Part shown: positions 44,084-55,079 of the stretch, in pieces
Numbering within the stretch: the first letter of the stretch is position 1
Layout of the letters: the number at the start of each line of letters is the position of its first letter
Assembly: GCA_030435675.1 (NCBI GenBank)
Contig: CM059622.1
Location: 16,864,001 to 16,928,000, forward strand
Reading direction: 5' to 3'
From: Steinernema hermaphroditum
Lineage: Eukaryota > Nematoda > Chromadorea > Rhabditida > Steinernematidae
Length of the DNA stretch: 64,000 nucleotides
Made by a program: the position numbers and the translations under genes
Notes under the pieces: generated by a model
What the model was told of the DNA's origin: nothing
Databases searched by the model: none
Seen by the model: the letters and a program-made list of their open reading frames with translations, nothing else

Positions 44084-44341
44084 TTTAGGAGGCGATAGAA
44101 TGATCCGGAGAATGCGCTCAGCCGTATTTAAAATGCAAGATAACGTGGCGGATCCGTCGGAATTAATGCTTTGAATCCGGCGCCTATCCGCGGGCCACCC
44201 GCCCCCTCGCCGGCGCTCAGAAACTCTTTTATTATAACATCATCGTAACAATGGGAAGATAACAACGAAAGATTTCTTTTTTACCCGCACAGCGCTCATA
44301 TGTACATACAGATACAGATACTACAACATCATATATACAAG

Positions 44342-46451
44342 TCATCCTACAGTAATCTCCGAAAACTGCTCTACCACGGAACGGGCTTCACTGCTATATG
44401 TCTCTTCTATAGACGTCTCCTCGAAGGATGGATCTTCTTGTCGCTCGCCGTCTTCAGGCGTCGTTTCCTCCTCTTCGGCCCTCCCGGAGCTATAGGGTAT
44501 CACGAGGGGATCGTCACAGTCGTCATGCGAGGGTTCGTAGTAGTCGTCGGTACTGTAGCGCTCTCGGTACTTGTAGTAGACTGAGTCGGGCATCAAGAGT
44601 TCGTACACCTCTTTCGTCTCATTGTAGCTGCCTAGGGCTTCCTGAAATGCTAGGATTAGGAAAGTGTCTCAAAAGATGCCCAAAGGGGAATTGAATAACA
44701 GCCAAAAAATCAACCAGATCGACCACACAGTCAAATGTTAGAAATGCTTTCTAAACGTCTTGTGTCGGTCTACAAATACGTTTATCAGATACAGTTCAAT
44801 CTCTATGGATAAACAGCTATTGGCACTTCATTTGTCGAAGCAGAACATGTCCCAGAAAGTGACAGACATCTAGAATCCCAGGGGTCTAAGTCTAGGAAGC
44901 CAAATTCGAATCCTGGAACCGGTCGTTTTTCTTTGTTTGTTCCGACCGGTGTCACGCTTGGATTCTGTCGGAAATGACTTTCCAGACTCTCTCAAGACAA
45001 CGGCCCAACCCTGGCACCGGTCGATTTGATCCGTTTGTGCCCATCGCTGAGCAGAACTACGGGAGCCAAATCAAGCCGAGGCCAGGCACATGCCGTCTTA
45101 AACGGGAGCTGTCGAAGCAGAACGTTTCCCAGAAAGGAGCAAACGTCTAGAATCGCACGGGAGCTGTCATTTTGAACGGGATCCAGAGATCGACCGGTCT
45201 TAATATTTCTTTTTTTTTCATGCGCTTTGCACACAACTTTGCGAGATCATTTGAGCCCTGAATAGCTCCGCGCTTCTTCGGGCAAAACCTATCCCATTTC
45301 ATTCACGGAAGTTCTCAAATGATCAGCAGGTGCATATGCAAAATTAAGGACTGAATGCGTTATTACTTATGGCGACTAATCTTAGATTCTGGTCCGATAG
45401 GCGCCAGATGAATAGCACCTAATGGCACAAACTGATCAAAGTCCATCTTGTTCGATGGTCATTTTGTGCAAACGCTGATTAGCTCTTTCCGGAAAGATTC
45501 CTCACCATGGCATGTTTTAATGTTCAGCTTTAGAATGGCTGTTTTCAGTCGTTTCCACTCATGTCATCCACCCCCGTATTCTTTGGTATTTTCGAACAGC
45601 TTTCGGTTTATTTTTATAACCTCTTCATTCCTCGGATAACAACCGCTGTTTTGGCGGCCTTTGTGCGGTGCGAGGCGAGATGAAACTCGTGATAGTTGGG
45701 AAAAAAGTGCGACACTCAGAGATCAAAAAACCATTTTGAAATCATTTTCGGCGTAAGCTGACATCATCGATGCTTCAAGTGTAATCTACGAGGCCTTAAT
45801 GTAACTCTATGGTCATTAAATAGGATACAAACTCGATAAATACTACTGGAAGGGATTCCTGTTTTTTGGCTTTGGACATGTTTAGGTTACGTGGTTCAAC
45901 TAAAGAGGCATATGACCCTCTTTTGACCTGATATCTTGGATGTCGACTTTAGCGATAATGGAAATAAAGATGATTGAAGAAGACCCTTTTCAATACCACG
46001 CCTAATGGACTATCTTGGCTTGCTTCGATAGACTATCTCTGAACGTTAGAATCAAAATCGGTCTTTGTCACGGTAGAAACCAAAGGTGCGAGTTTACTCT
46101 GCATTATCTACAAATCGAGAGATCTTATCTATGATCTGTTAAAGCAACCCCTTACAATGAGTATGCTATGACAAAAAAAAACTGCGTAGAAACTAGAAAA
46201 TAGTAATTAAAAATGAATAATGAAGCAGACCGAAGAGAGGATGATTTCCGTAAACATCATTAAGGCTTGGATTGAAGAGGGCGCTAATTAGGATTCGAAT
46301 TATCTTGGCCTTCTTCTATGGGTCTTAAAGGAACACTCACCGAAACATTCCAATCGTGATTGGCCAAAAACAGTTCGGCCGTCCAGTCGTCGACGTCGGC
46401 AGAGTCAATAAACGAATTGATGGCGTTCAACCTGTCCACGGGAGTCGCCAT
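44342..46451 (-). CDS. Small UBA-like domain protein
   Basis: Two exons, 46451-46341 and 44641-44342, joined in phase 0 give 136 residues. The first 45 (RLNAINSFIDSADVDDWTAE, LFLANHDWNVSEALGSYNE) have the shape of a UBA-like fold as in FAF1, UBXN and NSFL1C relatives: an N-terminal helix, then A-x-x-F-L-x-x-x-x-W-x-V-x-x-A-L. The rest is acidic, with a Tyr/Asp-rich stretch and Glu/Ser/Thr runs and no domain I know. It might bind ubiquitin. The single intron is about 1.7 kb, unusually large here. The two exons could belong to different genes, but the frame and the helix continue smoothly across the junction. Confidence 0.6.
44642..46340. other. Large intron of the UBA-like gene, with a diverged direct repeat
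   Basis: No coding or RNA gene seen. The phrase TGTCGAAGCAGAAC, then TTCCCAGAAAG and GTCTAGAATC occurs at about 45110-45156 and in weaker form at 44837-44880, with ACCGGTCG also shared (44921, 45017). The rest is AT-rich unique sequence. Confidence 0.5.
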
Positions 46452-48527
46452 CGTCCACAACGCGGGCTTCGAAATCAGCTGACGCGTCCACTCTCGAGTA
46501 AACAGGCGCTCCTATGTACCTGTTGTTGACGTTGTTGTTGGGACGGGGGGTTCCAAATGGCGCCGCCCCTTGTGCAATGTTGGGCGAAGGACGAGAGTGA
46601 ATCAGAGAGATCGATCACTCGTCGCCGACGTGACAACAACGCAATTTCGCAACTATTTCGAATTGAGACACTGCCGGGCGCGCCTAAGTGGTTTGTGCTT
46701 GGCGACCCCGGAAAGAGGAGGAATCGATGCCGTCGCAGCCTGGTCCCCATGCATTCATAATGCACCCTTAAATGGCAAAACATGAGGAAGCAAAGCAGAA
46801 GCCAGGAAGCGAGCACAAAGTGTAAATAATCAATAATGGGTGCAAGATGTTTGTGGTCTATTTGGTCTTGCAAGGGCTTGGGAGAAATTAAAAGATTCAT
46901 ATGGCCAACCCTCAGAATTGAGATGGCTTTTAGATCACGATGAAGGACTTTCTACGATCGGAATTGGTGAGCACGGTTTACGGATTTTATGACTGCATCT
47001 CTGGCAGCGGACATATGGCCCACCCTCAAGATTGAGATGGCTCTTAGAGTACAGTTTGCTTAAAATAGGAAAAGCGCTATAACTTTCCCACATTATCTTC
47101 TTTTGGCCCCGCTGAGGAAGTCACTTCATGATCTTCGTCTAAATTTTTGTTAAGACAGCGTCACTTTAACGGGTTTGTCAAGACCACATCGTGGCCACAA
47201 TAGGTCGGAGATGAAGCCGGAAATGGTAGAAATCGGCGTTGAGCGGCGGAAAACCGACCGACTTTACAGAGGTCTAGAAAGAAAGGGCCTCAAAGTCAAA
47301 TAAGAGCATAATAATTGCACATTTTAATCCGACATTTCGTCACCCAGGAAAGCATATACGAGCTAATCGTAATGGTGTCCAAGGCCAAACAACATTACAA
47401 TTCGACGCCATGAAGGAGCACACGCGAGATTCTACCTCTTTTATCGTAGTCCTAACTCTCCCTATCAGAGGCACCAGTCATCGAGATTAGGTGAACTAGT
47501 ATGTACTTTCAAGCCATCTATGTACTCATATATTCAGGTCCTGTCTCCCTAAAACTCTACGTTGGAACTAAGTTATTGCCGTTGTCGGCTACTTCAGGCT
47601 CGAACATGTCAAGGTCGTCTCAATCCGAAGGAGGGCCTGCTAGCCTGTTGTTTTGAAACGCTGCCATCAATTTTTCACCAGCTGAACCCTTCGCAACTGT
47701 GGCTGCATCGCATTTCTTCAGTGACATCCAATATTGCATCGGTTTGAACACGTGAGTTCTGGAAAGGAAGCGATTCTTTGGAGGGCACATCGAAGATGGC
47801 AGAGCAAATAGTGAGATCGAAGCGAATTTTCAGCGAAAGAAACTCGGTCCCACAACGATCGTCCTGAACGCGCGCGCCGAGTCTGTGATCAATGAGCGTT
47901 TTCAATGTCAGAGTGCGCGCGCGAATTTATTTTCAGACGAATAGGTTTTTTAATGGTGTTTTTGTTTTTGAGCTGCTGGGCGCTGCTAAGGGTTGCGCGG
48001 GTGGATTTCCCGCCCAATTATCCTTCTGACAGCTGCTTGATCTGATCCTGAGAGCCGAACATGGTCCAAGGTCGACGTTCCGATTCCGGTCTATCAATGT
48101 GTCTCAGACGTCTCGAATGGGATGCAGCGTCTGATATGTGTTTGCAGTCATCATTTTCATCGAACATTGTCTGGTTCCCTTAACTGTCTAGATTTGGACG
48201 CGACAGCTGTTCTCTAACATAGTACAACCGGTCTCTGTTTGATACATTTGAGAAAGCAAAATCGAACTGGCCATAACCGTCTAGAACAAACGTCTTGTAC
48301 GTGTCTCCAGACAGCAGATATCAATCTACCATTTGTTTGATGTTCAAACCAACGAATTGCTTTCGCATGGCTTTCCTTTGCCATGTAAACTGTTTGAGAT
48401 CTGTATGTCTGCAGACGTGTGTTGTTGCTCCATTATTAGTTCTTGTTGACACTTTTCGCATGGCTTTCCTTCGCGTTTCCATTTCATTCACAGGGTGTTT
48501 ATCCTCCTTTCCTTCAGATCCGTTCAA
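46452..48527. other. Divergent intergenic region between the UBA-like gene and ACTL6
   Basis: 2.1 kb. The GC-rich block at 46460-46740 probably holds the UBA-like promoter. CCACCCTCA-ATTGAGATGGCT appears twice (about 46897-46929 and 47009-47043), a short direct repeat. Frames at 47562-47905 and 48295-48531 have no family similarity. The last ~40 bases form a T-rich tract ending in CCTTCAG before the ACTL6 start. Confidence 0.45.
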
Positions 48528-49862
48528 ATGAGTGGAGGCGTATACGGAGGCGACGAAGTCGGAGCCGTTGTCTTCGACGCCGGCTCACACACGTTTCGTG
48601 TCGGCTACGCCGGAGAAGAGTTCCCAAAAGCAGACGTCTCCAGTTATGCAGGAATCCGGGCGCTGTTAGATTCGGTGGACACGACAGTCGACGCGCCAGC
48701 GCGCCCGAAGAAGAACGAGTACTTCATTGGCGAACCGTTCGTGACGGTACCGCGAGTGAACACCGAAGTGGCGACGTTCATGAAAGATGGCCTCATCCAC
48801 GATTGGGATCTGTTCGAAGCCTACGTCGACTACATGTACAACAAGGTGCTCTTCACCGAAAGCAAATATCACGCGGCGCTGTTTTCTGAACCCGCGTGGA
48901 ACACCAAGGAGTGCAGAGAGAAGCTGACGGAGCTGATGTTCGAGAAGTATAACGTGCCTGCCTTCTACGTGGTTAAGAATGCCGTTTTGACGGTCTTCGC
49001 CAGTGGCCGAACCAGTGGATTAGTCTTGGACAGCGGAGCTTCGCAGACCTCTGCCGTCCCCGTCTACGATGGTTAGTTCTAATGTTGCCGGTTTTGGTCT
49101 GATTTGTGTTTATCAGGCTACTGTATCAACCATGCCGTCGTTCATTCACCCATGGGAGGCGATGTCGTTGTGGATCAGTGTTTCGACATGCTTAGGCGAT
49201 ACAACATCGACGTCGTCCCAACGTACAAGATCGCGTCAAAGAGCGAAGTAAACGAAAACGACGCGCCAATTTGGACTCCGAAAAAGAATCTGCCGCAAGT
49301 CACGGAGAGCTACGATCGATACATGAAGAAGCGCGTCGTGGAAGACCTTGCCGCCTCTGTTCTCCAGATTTCCGACGCGCCCATCGACATCGACCACGCC
49401 GAAAAGTTGCCATCGTCGCCGTATTGCTTCCCCTGCGGCCTAAAGAAGGAATTCCACGCCGACCGAGTGAAAGCGCCGGAGGGAATCTTCGACCTGAGTT
49501 ACCTCACGTGCCGCACCCCAGAAATGAAGTCACAGCTCCTCAGCGTCGCCCAGGTGGCGTCGATGAGCGCCGGAATGTGTGACATTGACATCCGGCCATC
49601 TCTGTTCAGTTCTGTCATGGTCACCGGCGGAAACTCCTATTTGATGGGCTTCACCGAGCGCCTTAACCATGATCTCGCCCACAAGTGCCCGCCGACCATC
49701 AAGCTGCGCGTCACTTCGTCACCTACACTTATGGAAAGAAGATTCAGCGCCTGGATTGGAGGCTCCATCGTCGGCTCGCTCGGGATGTTCCAGCAGATGT
49801 GGATAAGTAAACAGGAATACGGAGAAACGGGAAAGGGAATCGTCGAGAAGAAATGTCCTTAA
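48528..49862 (+). CDS. swsn-6: ACTL6/BAF53 actin-related protein (SWI/SNF and other remodelling complexes)
   Basis: Exons 48528-49071 and 49117-49862 give 429 residues, exactly the BAF53 size. MSGGVYGGDEVGAVVFDAGS is the diagnostic N-terminus of ACTL6, followed by RVGYAGEEFPK, NTKECREKLTELMFEKY, the nucleotide-fold stretch SGLVLDSGASQTSAVPV, and the C-terminal VTGGNSYLMGFTERLNHDL and ERRFSAWIGGSIVGSL. It is a subunit of SWI/SNF, INO80 and NuA4-type complexes in animals, in the nucleus. A T-rich tract with AG (48517) lies 10 bases before the ATG, so trans-splicing is likely. It lies about 970 bases upstream of the glutamyl-tRNA synthetase on the same strand. Confidence 0.95.
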
Positions 49863-50828
49863 CTTATTTGTATGTATGCACTTTTGATCTCCGATCTTTC
49901 CATTAATCTGTTGTTACTCTTCGATAAATGCAGAATGGCGGAGTGTTGCCTTTGTGGGATGGTTTGGGCGATGTAACGAACCCAGGGAAGCGAGCATCGG
50001 TGCGTGGTTCACCGTTGTTGCTCACTCCTCAAGTACTCTTGGACCTGTAATCTCCTGGAGCAGGCTAAAGTTTGCCACCCAATTAAAGTTGTGCCCCGAC
50101 GAGATGACAAAACAACAAAGGGTCTCTTACGGCTCAACAGCAATAGCTCTGGAGCGTTGAGATTAAATTGGGAACTGGATTTCTTGAAATAGAACGATCA
50201 CTTATGCCAGAGAAGACGTTTCGCCCTCATTTTCCAATAAATTTATGCAGATTTTTCTTGTTTTTCCCATTCAAGTCTAATAAAGTCAAGGTATGGCCAC
50301 TTGTATACGTGTTCTTGAACATTCAACACACCCTACAAATCTATCGTACTCAAAAAATCGAACATACGAACTTTGTAGGAGGTCATGCCGCCTTTATTTC
50401 TGCAACTCAAAAAAGCCTAATTCGACTGATGGCTTTTATTGTAATTTTACACATTTCTTTGATCCAGCTGCATTGTCTTCTTATTTTCATCTCAAATTTG
50501 TCCCATCATTTCCTAGAAACATTGCCTGAACGCCTATTCGATAATTACGCCTATTCTGCGAAAAGCCCTAAAATCAGGTCTTCTGCTTTATTCGCGAATC
50601 CGTTCTCGTGCCCAGTTGAGTTTTGCGATCCGTCTGTCCCAGAAGTGTTTTCATTCTGTCCAGAATTTAAATTCCTGCGCCAGCCATCTTTCAAAACGTT
50701 GCCCAGGATTACATCAGCGATGGCCGCCCTCCACACTAATCCCTCCCATTCCCCAGCGCCGTCTTTTTATTGTTTCATTCGTATTCTCGTGCCCACTTCA
50801 CCCAATATTGGTCGTCGTCTTGCAGAGA
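49863..50828. other. Intergenic between ACTL6 and the glutamyl-tRNA synthetase
   Basis: The left part is unique AT-rich sequence with no supported gene. From about 50482 it is the start of the segmental duplication. The last 60 bases end in TCGTCTTGCAG, the acceptor four bases before the synthetase start. Confidence 0.5.
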
Positions 50829-53800
50829 ATGGCGCCCACGCCGGTCACAATCAAGACGACGAAGGCGAATCCGCTGTACGGATCGCTGCTCACGCTGAGT
50901 GCCGCCGGATTCTCTCCGGAAGCCTCTCTCAAATTTGGATCTGAGAATGCCTTGGAAGTGTAAGTATAACGAACAATTGATATATCACTCATTGATTCCT
51001 CCTTTCAGCGATGGATACGTGTTGACCAACGACGCCAAGATTGCCCGTTTCGTCGGTCAGGCGGCTTCCAGCGAGGTGCAAAAGGTCCTCCTTGGTGCTG
51101 ACCCTTTCAAGAAGGCCCAAGTGCGTGAGATACTTGGTGTTATGGACTCCTATCTGGAAGAGAAGAAACCAGAACAACTGAAGGAGCTTGTTGAGGAGGC
51201 CTCCAAAAGGCTCCAGAAGCACGGCGCTCTCTTCGAGGGAAAGGAACTGACCGTTGCCGACTACGTTCTATGGGCGATCATCGCCAACGACGCTGAGGTC
51301 GGTCATGAGCGCCACGGAACGAGCTGTTCAGTTAGCCCTTTTCAGTTGCAAAAGAAGGAAGCGTTCATCAAGTTCTTCGATTCTATCAAAAACGACTCGA
51401 AATTCGCTTCCGCTCACACTCTCGTTGGAAAGTTTGAGGTAGCCGGACCCTCCGGAGTAAGTCCAAAGAGAGCAAAGAGCGCGAATAACGCTTGATCTGT
51501 AGCAGGGCAAACAGAAGAAGGCCGACGAAGGCAAGTTCATCGACTTGCCGGGCGCCGAGATGGGCAAAGTAGTCGTGCGATTCCCTCCTGAAGCCAGCGG
51601 GTTCGTCACACTCTGTCCATGGACATAGTATAGGTGTGCGTTTCAGTTATCTGCATATTGGCCACGCGAAAGCCGCCCTCCTGAACCAGTATTACCAGAA
51701 AGAGTTCAACGGCAAGCTGATCATGCGCTTCGACGACACGAACCCGGCCAAGGAGAATGCGCACTTCGAGCAGGTGATCAAGGAGGACCTGGCGCTGCTG
51801 AAGATCGTGCCGGACGTGTGGACGCACTCCTCCGACCACTTCGACACGATGCTCAAGTACTGCGAGCAGCTGCTTCGCGAGGGCAAGGCCTACGCCGACG
51901 ACACGGACACGGAGACGATGCGGAAGGAACGCGAGGAGCGGAAGGACTCCGCCAATCGCAGTAACGCCCCCGAGAAGAACCTGGCGTTGTGGGAGGAGAT
52001 GAAGAGAGGCTCCGAGCGTGGCCAACAGTGCTGCATCCGACTGAAGATCGACATGAAGTCGAACAATGGCGCCATGCGCGACCCCACCATCTACCGTTGC
52101 AAAAACGAGCCCCACGTGCGCACCGGAGACAAGTACAAGTAGGTGCAAGCATTTCCGAGGCTCAAATAAGTGTCTGTTGTAGGGTCTACCCCACCTATGA
52201 TTTCGCGTGCCCCATCGTGGACAGCACTGAAGGAGTCACTCACGCCCTGCGTACCACGGAGTACATGGATCGCGATGACCAGTACTACTTCATCTGCGAC
52301 GCTCTCGGGCTTAGAAAGCCGTACATCTGGGCCTACTCGAGGCTGAACATGACGAATACGGTGATGAGCAAGCGTAAGCTCACGTGGTTCGTGGACGAGG
52401 GACACGTCGGCGGATGGTAAGTGCCACTGGACCTAGGGAACTTCTAAAGACCACCGTTTCAGGGACGATCCTCGTCTCCCGACTGTGAGGGGCGTCATGC
52501 GCCGCGGTCTGACAGTGGAAGGCCTGAAGGAGTTCATCAGGGCACAGGGCGGCAGCCGCTCGGTCGTCATGATGGAGTGGGACAAGATCTGGGCGTTTAA
52601 CAAGAAAGTCATCGATCCAGTCGCTCCCCGCTACACTGCGCTGGATAGCAGCGCCAAGAAGCTGGTCCCTGTGGTCGTCGAAGAGCAGGCCGAAAGTAAG
52701 GAGGCCACTGTCAACCTCCACCCTAAGGACCCGGCCGTGGGCACAAAGAACGTGTTCTTCACCAAGAACGTCTGGATCGAAGACGTTGACGCGGCGACGA
52801 TCAAGGAGGGCGATACAGTGACGTTCATCAACTGGGGCAATCTGAAGATCTCGGGTGTCGAGAAGGAGGGCGACGCTGTAACGAAGATCTCCGCTAAGCT
52901 CGATCTGGACAACAAGGCAGGACAAAAACGTTCTTGACATGGCTGACGGTCTCTTTTAGGACTATAAGAAAACGCTGAAGGTCACCTGGATCGCCACGGA
53001 CGACTCGCTCGAGGCTTCGCAGACGGTGCCGGTCCGCGTAGCCGAGTATGATCACATCATCTCGAAACCGGTGATTGGCAAGGACGAAGACTGGAAGGCC
53101 TACATCAACTTCAACAGTCTGAAGCACATCGACCTGCAAGGAGAGCCCGCCATGAAGGCTATCAAAAAGGGTGACATTGTGCAGATCCAGCGCAAGGGCT
53201 ACTATATCTGCGATCAGACCCTCAGTGGTGACTCTCCCCTGCAGCTGATCGCTATTCCCGACGGAAGCAGCAGCAAGACGCAGACGAACAACGCTCCCCA
53301 GAACGGCAAAGGAAAGGCCGAAAAGAAGAAGGCAGCAGGTGCTGCTCCAGCCACATCATCTGGTGGCTCAGCGGAGGAGAGCGCCTTTGGCCTCGAAATT
53401 CAGAAGCAGGGAGAGCTCGTTCGTGAGGCAAAAAGCAAAGATGCCAAGTCGCAAGAGGCCAAGGATGCTATCGCGAAGTTGCTCGAATTGAAGAAGCAGT
53501 ACAAGGAGAAATTTGGCAAGGAATATAAGCCCCAACCTGCCGCCCCCGCCTCCAACAACGAGGAAGCCACCTTTTCCGCCCAGATCCAGAACCAGGGAGA
53601 CCTCGTTCGGGAGGCGAAGACAAAAGATGCCAAGTCGCAGGAATCCAAGGACGCTATCACGAAGTTGCTCGAATTGAAAAAGCAATATAAGGAGAAGTTC
53701 GGCAAGGAATACAAACCACAGTCCGCTCTATCCGCAGCCTCTCCTGCTGCTTCCGGCGATGGCGAGCCCGCAGTCGCCGCTCAGATCCAGAAGCAGGGAG

Positions 53801-54568
53801 ATCTTGTTCGTGAACTGAAGGGAAAAGACGCGAAATCCCAAGAAACGAAGGACGCCATCGCAAAACTCCTTGAGTTGAAGAAGCAGTACAAGGAGAAGTT
53901 CGGAAAGGAATACAAGCCCCAATCTGCCGCCCCTGCCCCTGTTCCTGCCACCAACAGCGAGGAAGCCACCTTTTCCGCCCAGATCCAGAAGCAGGGAGAC
54001 CTCGTACGTGAGGCGAAAAGCAAAGATGCCAAGTCGCAAGAATCCAAGGACGCCATCGCGAAGTTGCTTGAGTTGAAGAAGCAGTACAAGGAGAAGTTCG
54101 GAAAGGAATACGTCGCGCCCGGCCAAGGCAAGAAGAAGTAGATTCACCATTGTTGTTATTTATGTTCGAAATTTTTTTGTTTGGTAAAAGTTGTGTAATG
54201 TTTAGTGGACTACAGTAGAACAAAGGGAAGAATCTGACCGGATCGGGCATTCCAATATGTACAGAAAAGGGCCAATCCACTTACAGCACATTTTCTATAC
54301 AGAGCGCCTAATTTGTGGTCAGCCATAACACAATTCATCATCAAGTGCGCCATTGCTTTGAACAATGCCGTGCGGTAGACCGGTCTTTAAATCTCATTTT
54401 TAGATACAAAGAAGCGGTCGATCGAGCCCGCCTCCGTCAAGGGTCATCTGTAGATGCAACGTTTCTTGTTGTATTTATTGTTTTCACTACATCATTTACA
54501 ACCCGTCGTCTAAAAGTGTTCATTCGCAAATGAAGATAAAGAGTAGAGTCCACTGATAACTTTACAGA
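50482..54568. repeat. Segmental tandem duplication, unit 1
   Basis: It matches 54569-57388 in order, apart from two deletions in unit 2. The start (ATTTTCATCTCAA at 50483) matches 54571. The end (ACTGATAACTTTACAGA at 54553-54569) matches 57373-57389, which in unit 2 runs into the pop-1 stop codon. Unit 1 includes the full synthetase. Confidence 0.88.
50829..54141 (+). CDS. ears-1: Cytosolic glutamyl-tRNA synthetase with four C-terminal WHEP domains
   Basis: Exons 50829-50959, 51009-51297, 51346-51456, 51506-51600, 51647-52138, 52183-52416, 52463-52916 and 52960-54141, 995 residues. It charges tRNA-Glu in the cytosol. Residues 1-170 are a GST-like domain. The class I catalytic domain has the HIGH motif ([12 protein letters not shown], about 210-221) and the KMSKS-equivalent NTVMSKRKL near 433, followed by the anticodon-binding beta-barrels. 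Four WHEP helix-turn-helix domains occupy about 740-990, each with KDAKSQ and [17 protein letters not shown]. It is the GluRS half of what is EPRS in other animals; no prolyl half is attached. The exon 7/8 intron has no usable GT donor; AAG|GC at 52916 keeps the frame, so I call GC-AG. The ORF also reads through intron 2 (51298-51345), which could be retained. Confidence 0.95.
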
Positions 54569-55079
54569 ATATTTTCATCTCAATTTTGTCCCATCATTTC
54601 TTAGAAACATTGCTGTGCGCTTGCCTGAACGCCTATTCTGCGAAAAGCCCTAAAATCAGGTCTTCTGCTTTACGCGCGAATCCGTTCTCGTGCCCAGTTG
54701 AGTTTTGCGATCCGTCTGTCCCAAAAGTGTCATGTAGAAGGACGACATTTGTAGAAGGACAAAATGCGAATGCTGCATGGTACATAAAGCTTTTTCGTTT
54801 TTTCTTTGTTATTCTGTCGTAATTTGATGGTACATGGGGCTCGGTGGGGAGAAAAACGAAAATGCACGCAAGTTTGCCGATGATCCTTATGTAAGTGATT
54901 CATCTGGGATTGAAGAACCGATCGAAAATATGGGACCCTGCCGCGATTGCGCTGGCGCGCCAATTTCAGGGTGCGATGGCCGTTTCACGGGGGGTGCTGC
55001 CGTTTGTTTCTAGTTTTTTATTGCTTCTTTCGTATTCTCGTGCTCATTTCACTCATTATTGGTCGTCGTCTTGCAGAGA
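54142..55079. other. Intergenic between the two synthetase copies
   Basis: 54160-54568 duplicates the pop-1 3' flank (54180-54560 resembles 57030-57380). 54569-54730 is the duplicated 5' flank of the synthetase. 54730-55000 is largely unlike unit 1. The last bases (GTCGTCTTGCAGAG) are the shared acceptor before the ATG. No gene. Confidence 0.6.

Noticed and set aside
44880..44930. tRNA-like B box (ATTCGAATCCTGG)
   Set aside because: No A box, acceptor stem or anticodon arm can be built around it.
46557..46785. Short plus-strand frames of 67-71 residues
   Set aside because: Lie in the GC-rich promoter region of the UBA-like gene, no similarity and no start context.
51298..51345. Read-through of synthetase intron 2 as coding sequence
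   Set aside because: The frame stays open for 48 bases, but GT and a TTTTCAG acceptor flank it and the peptide breaks the GST-like helix; intron preferred, not excluded.
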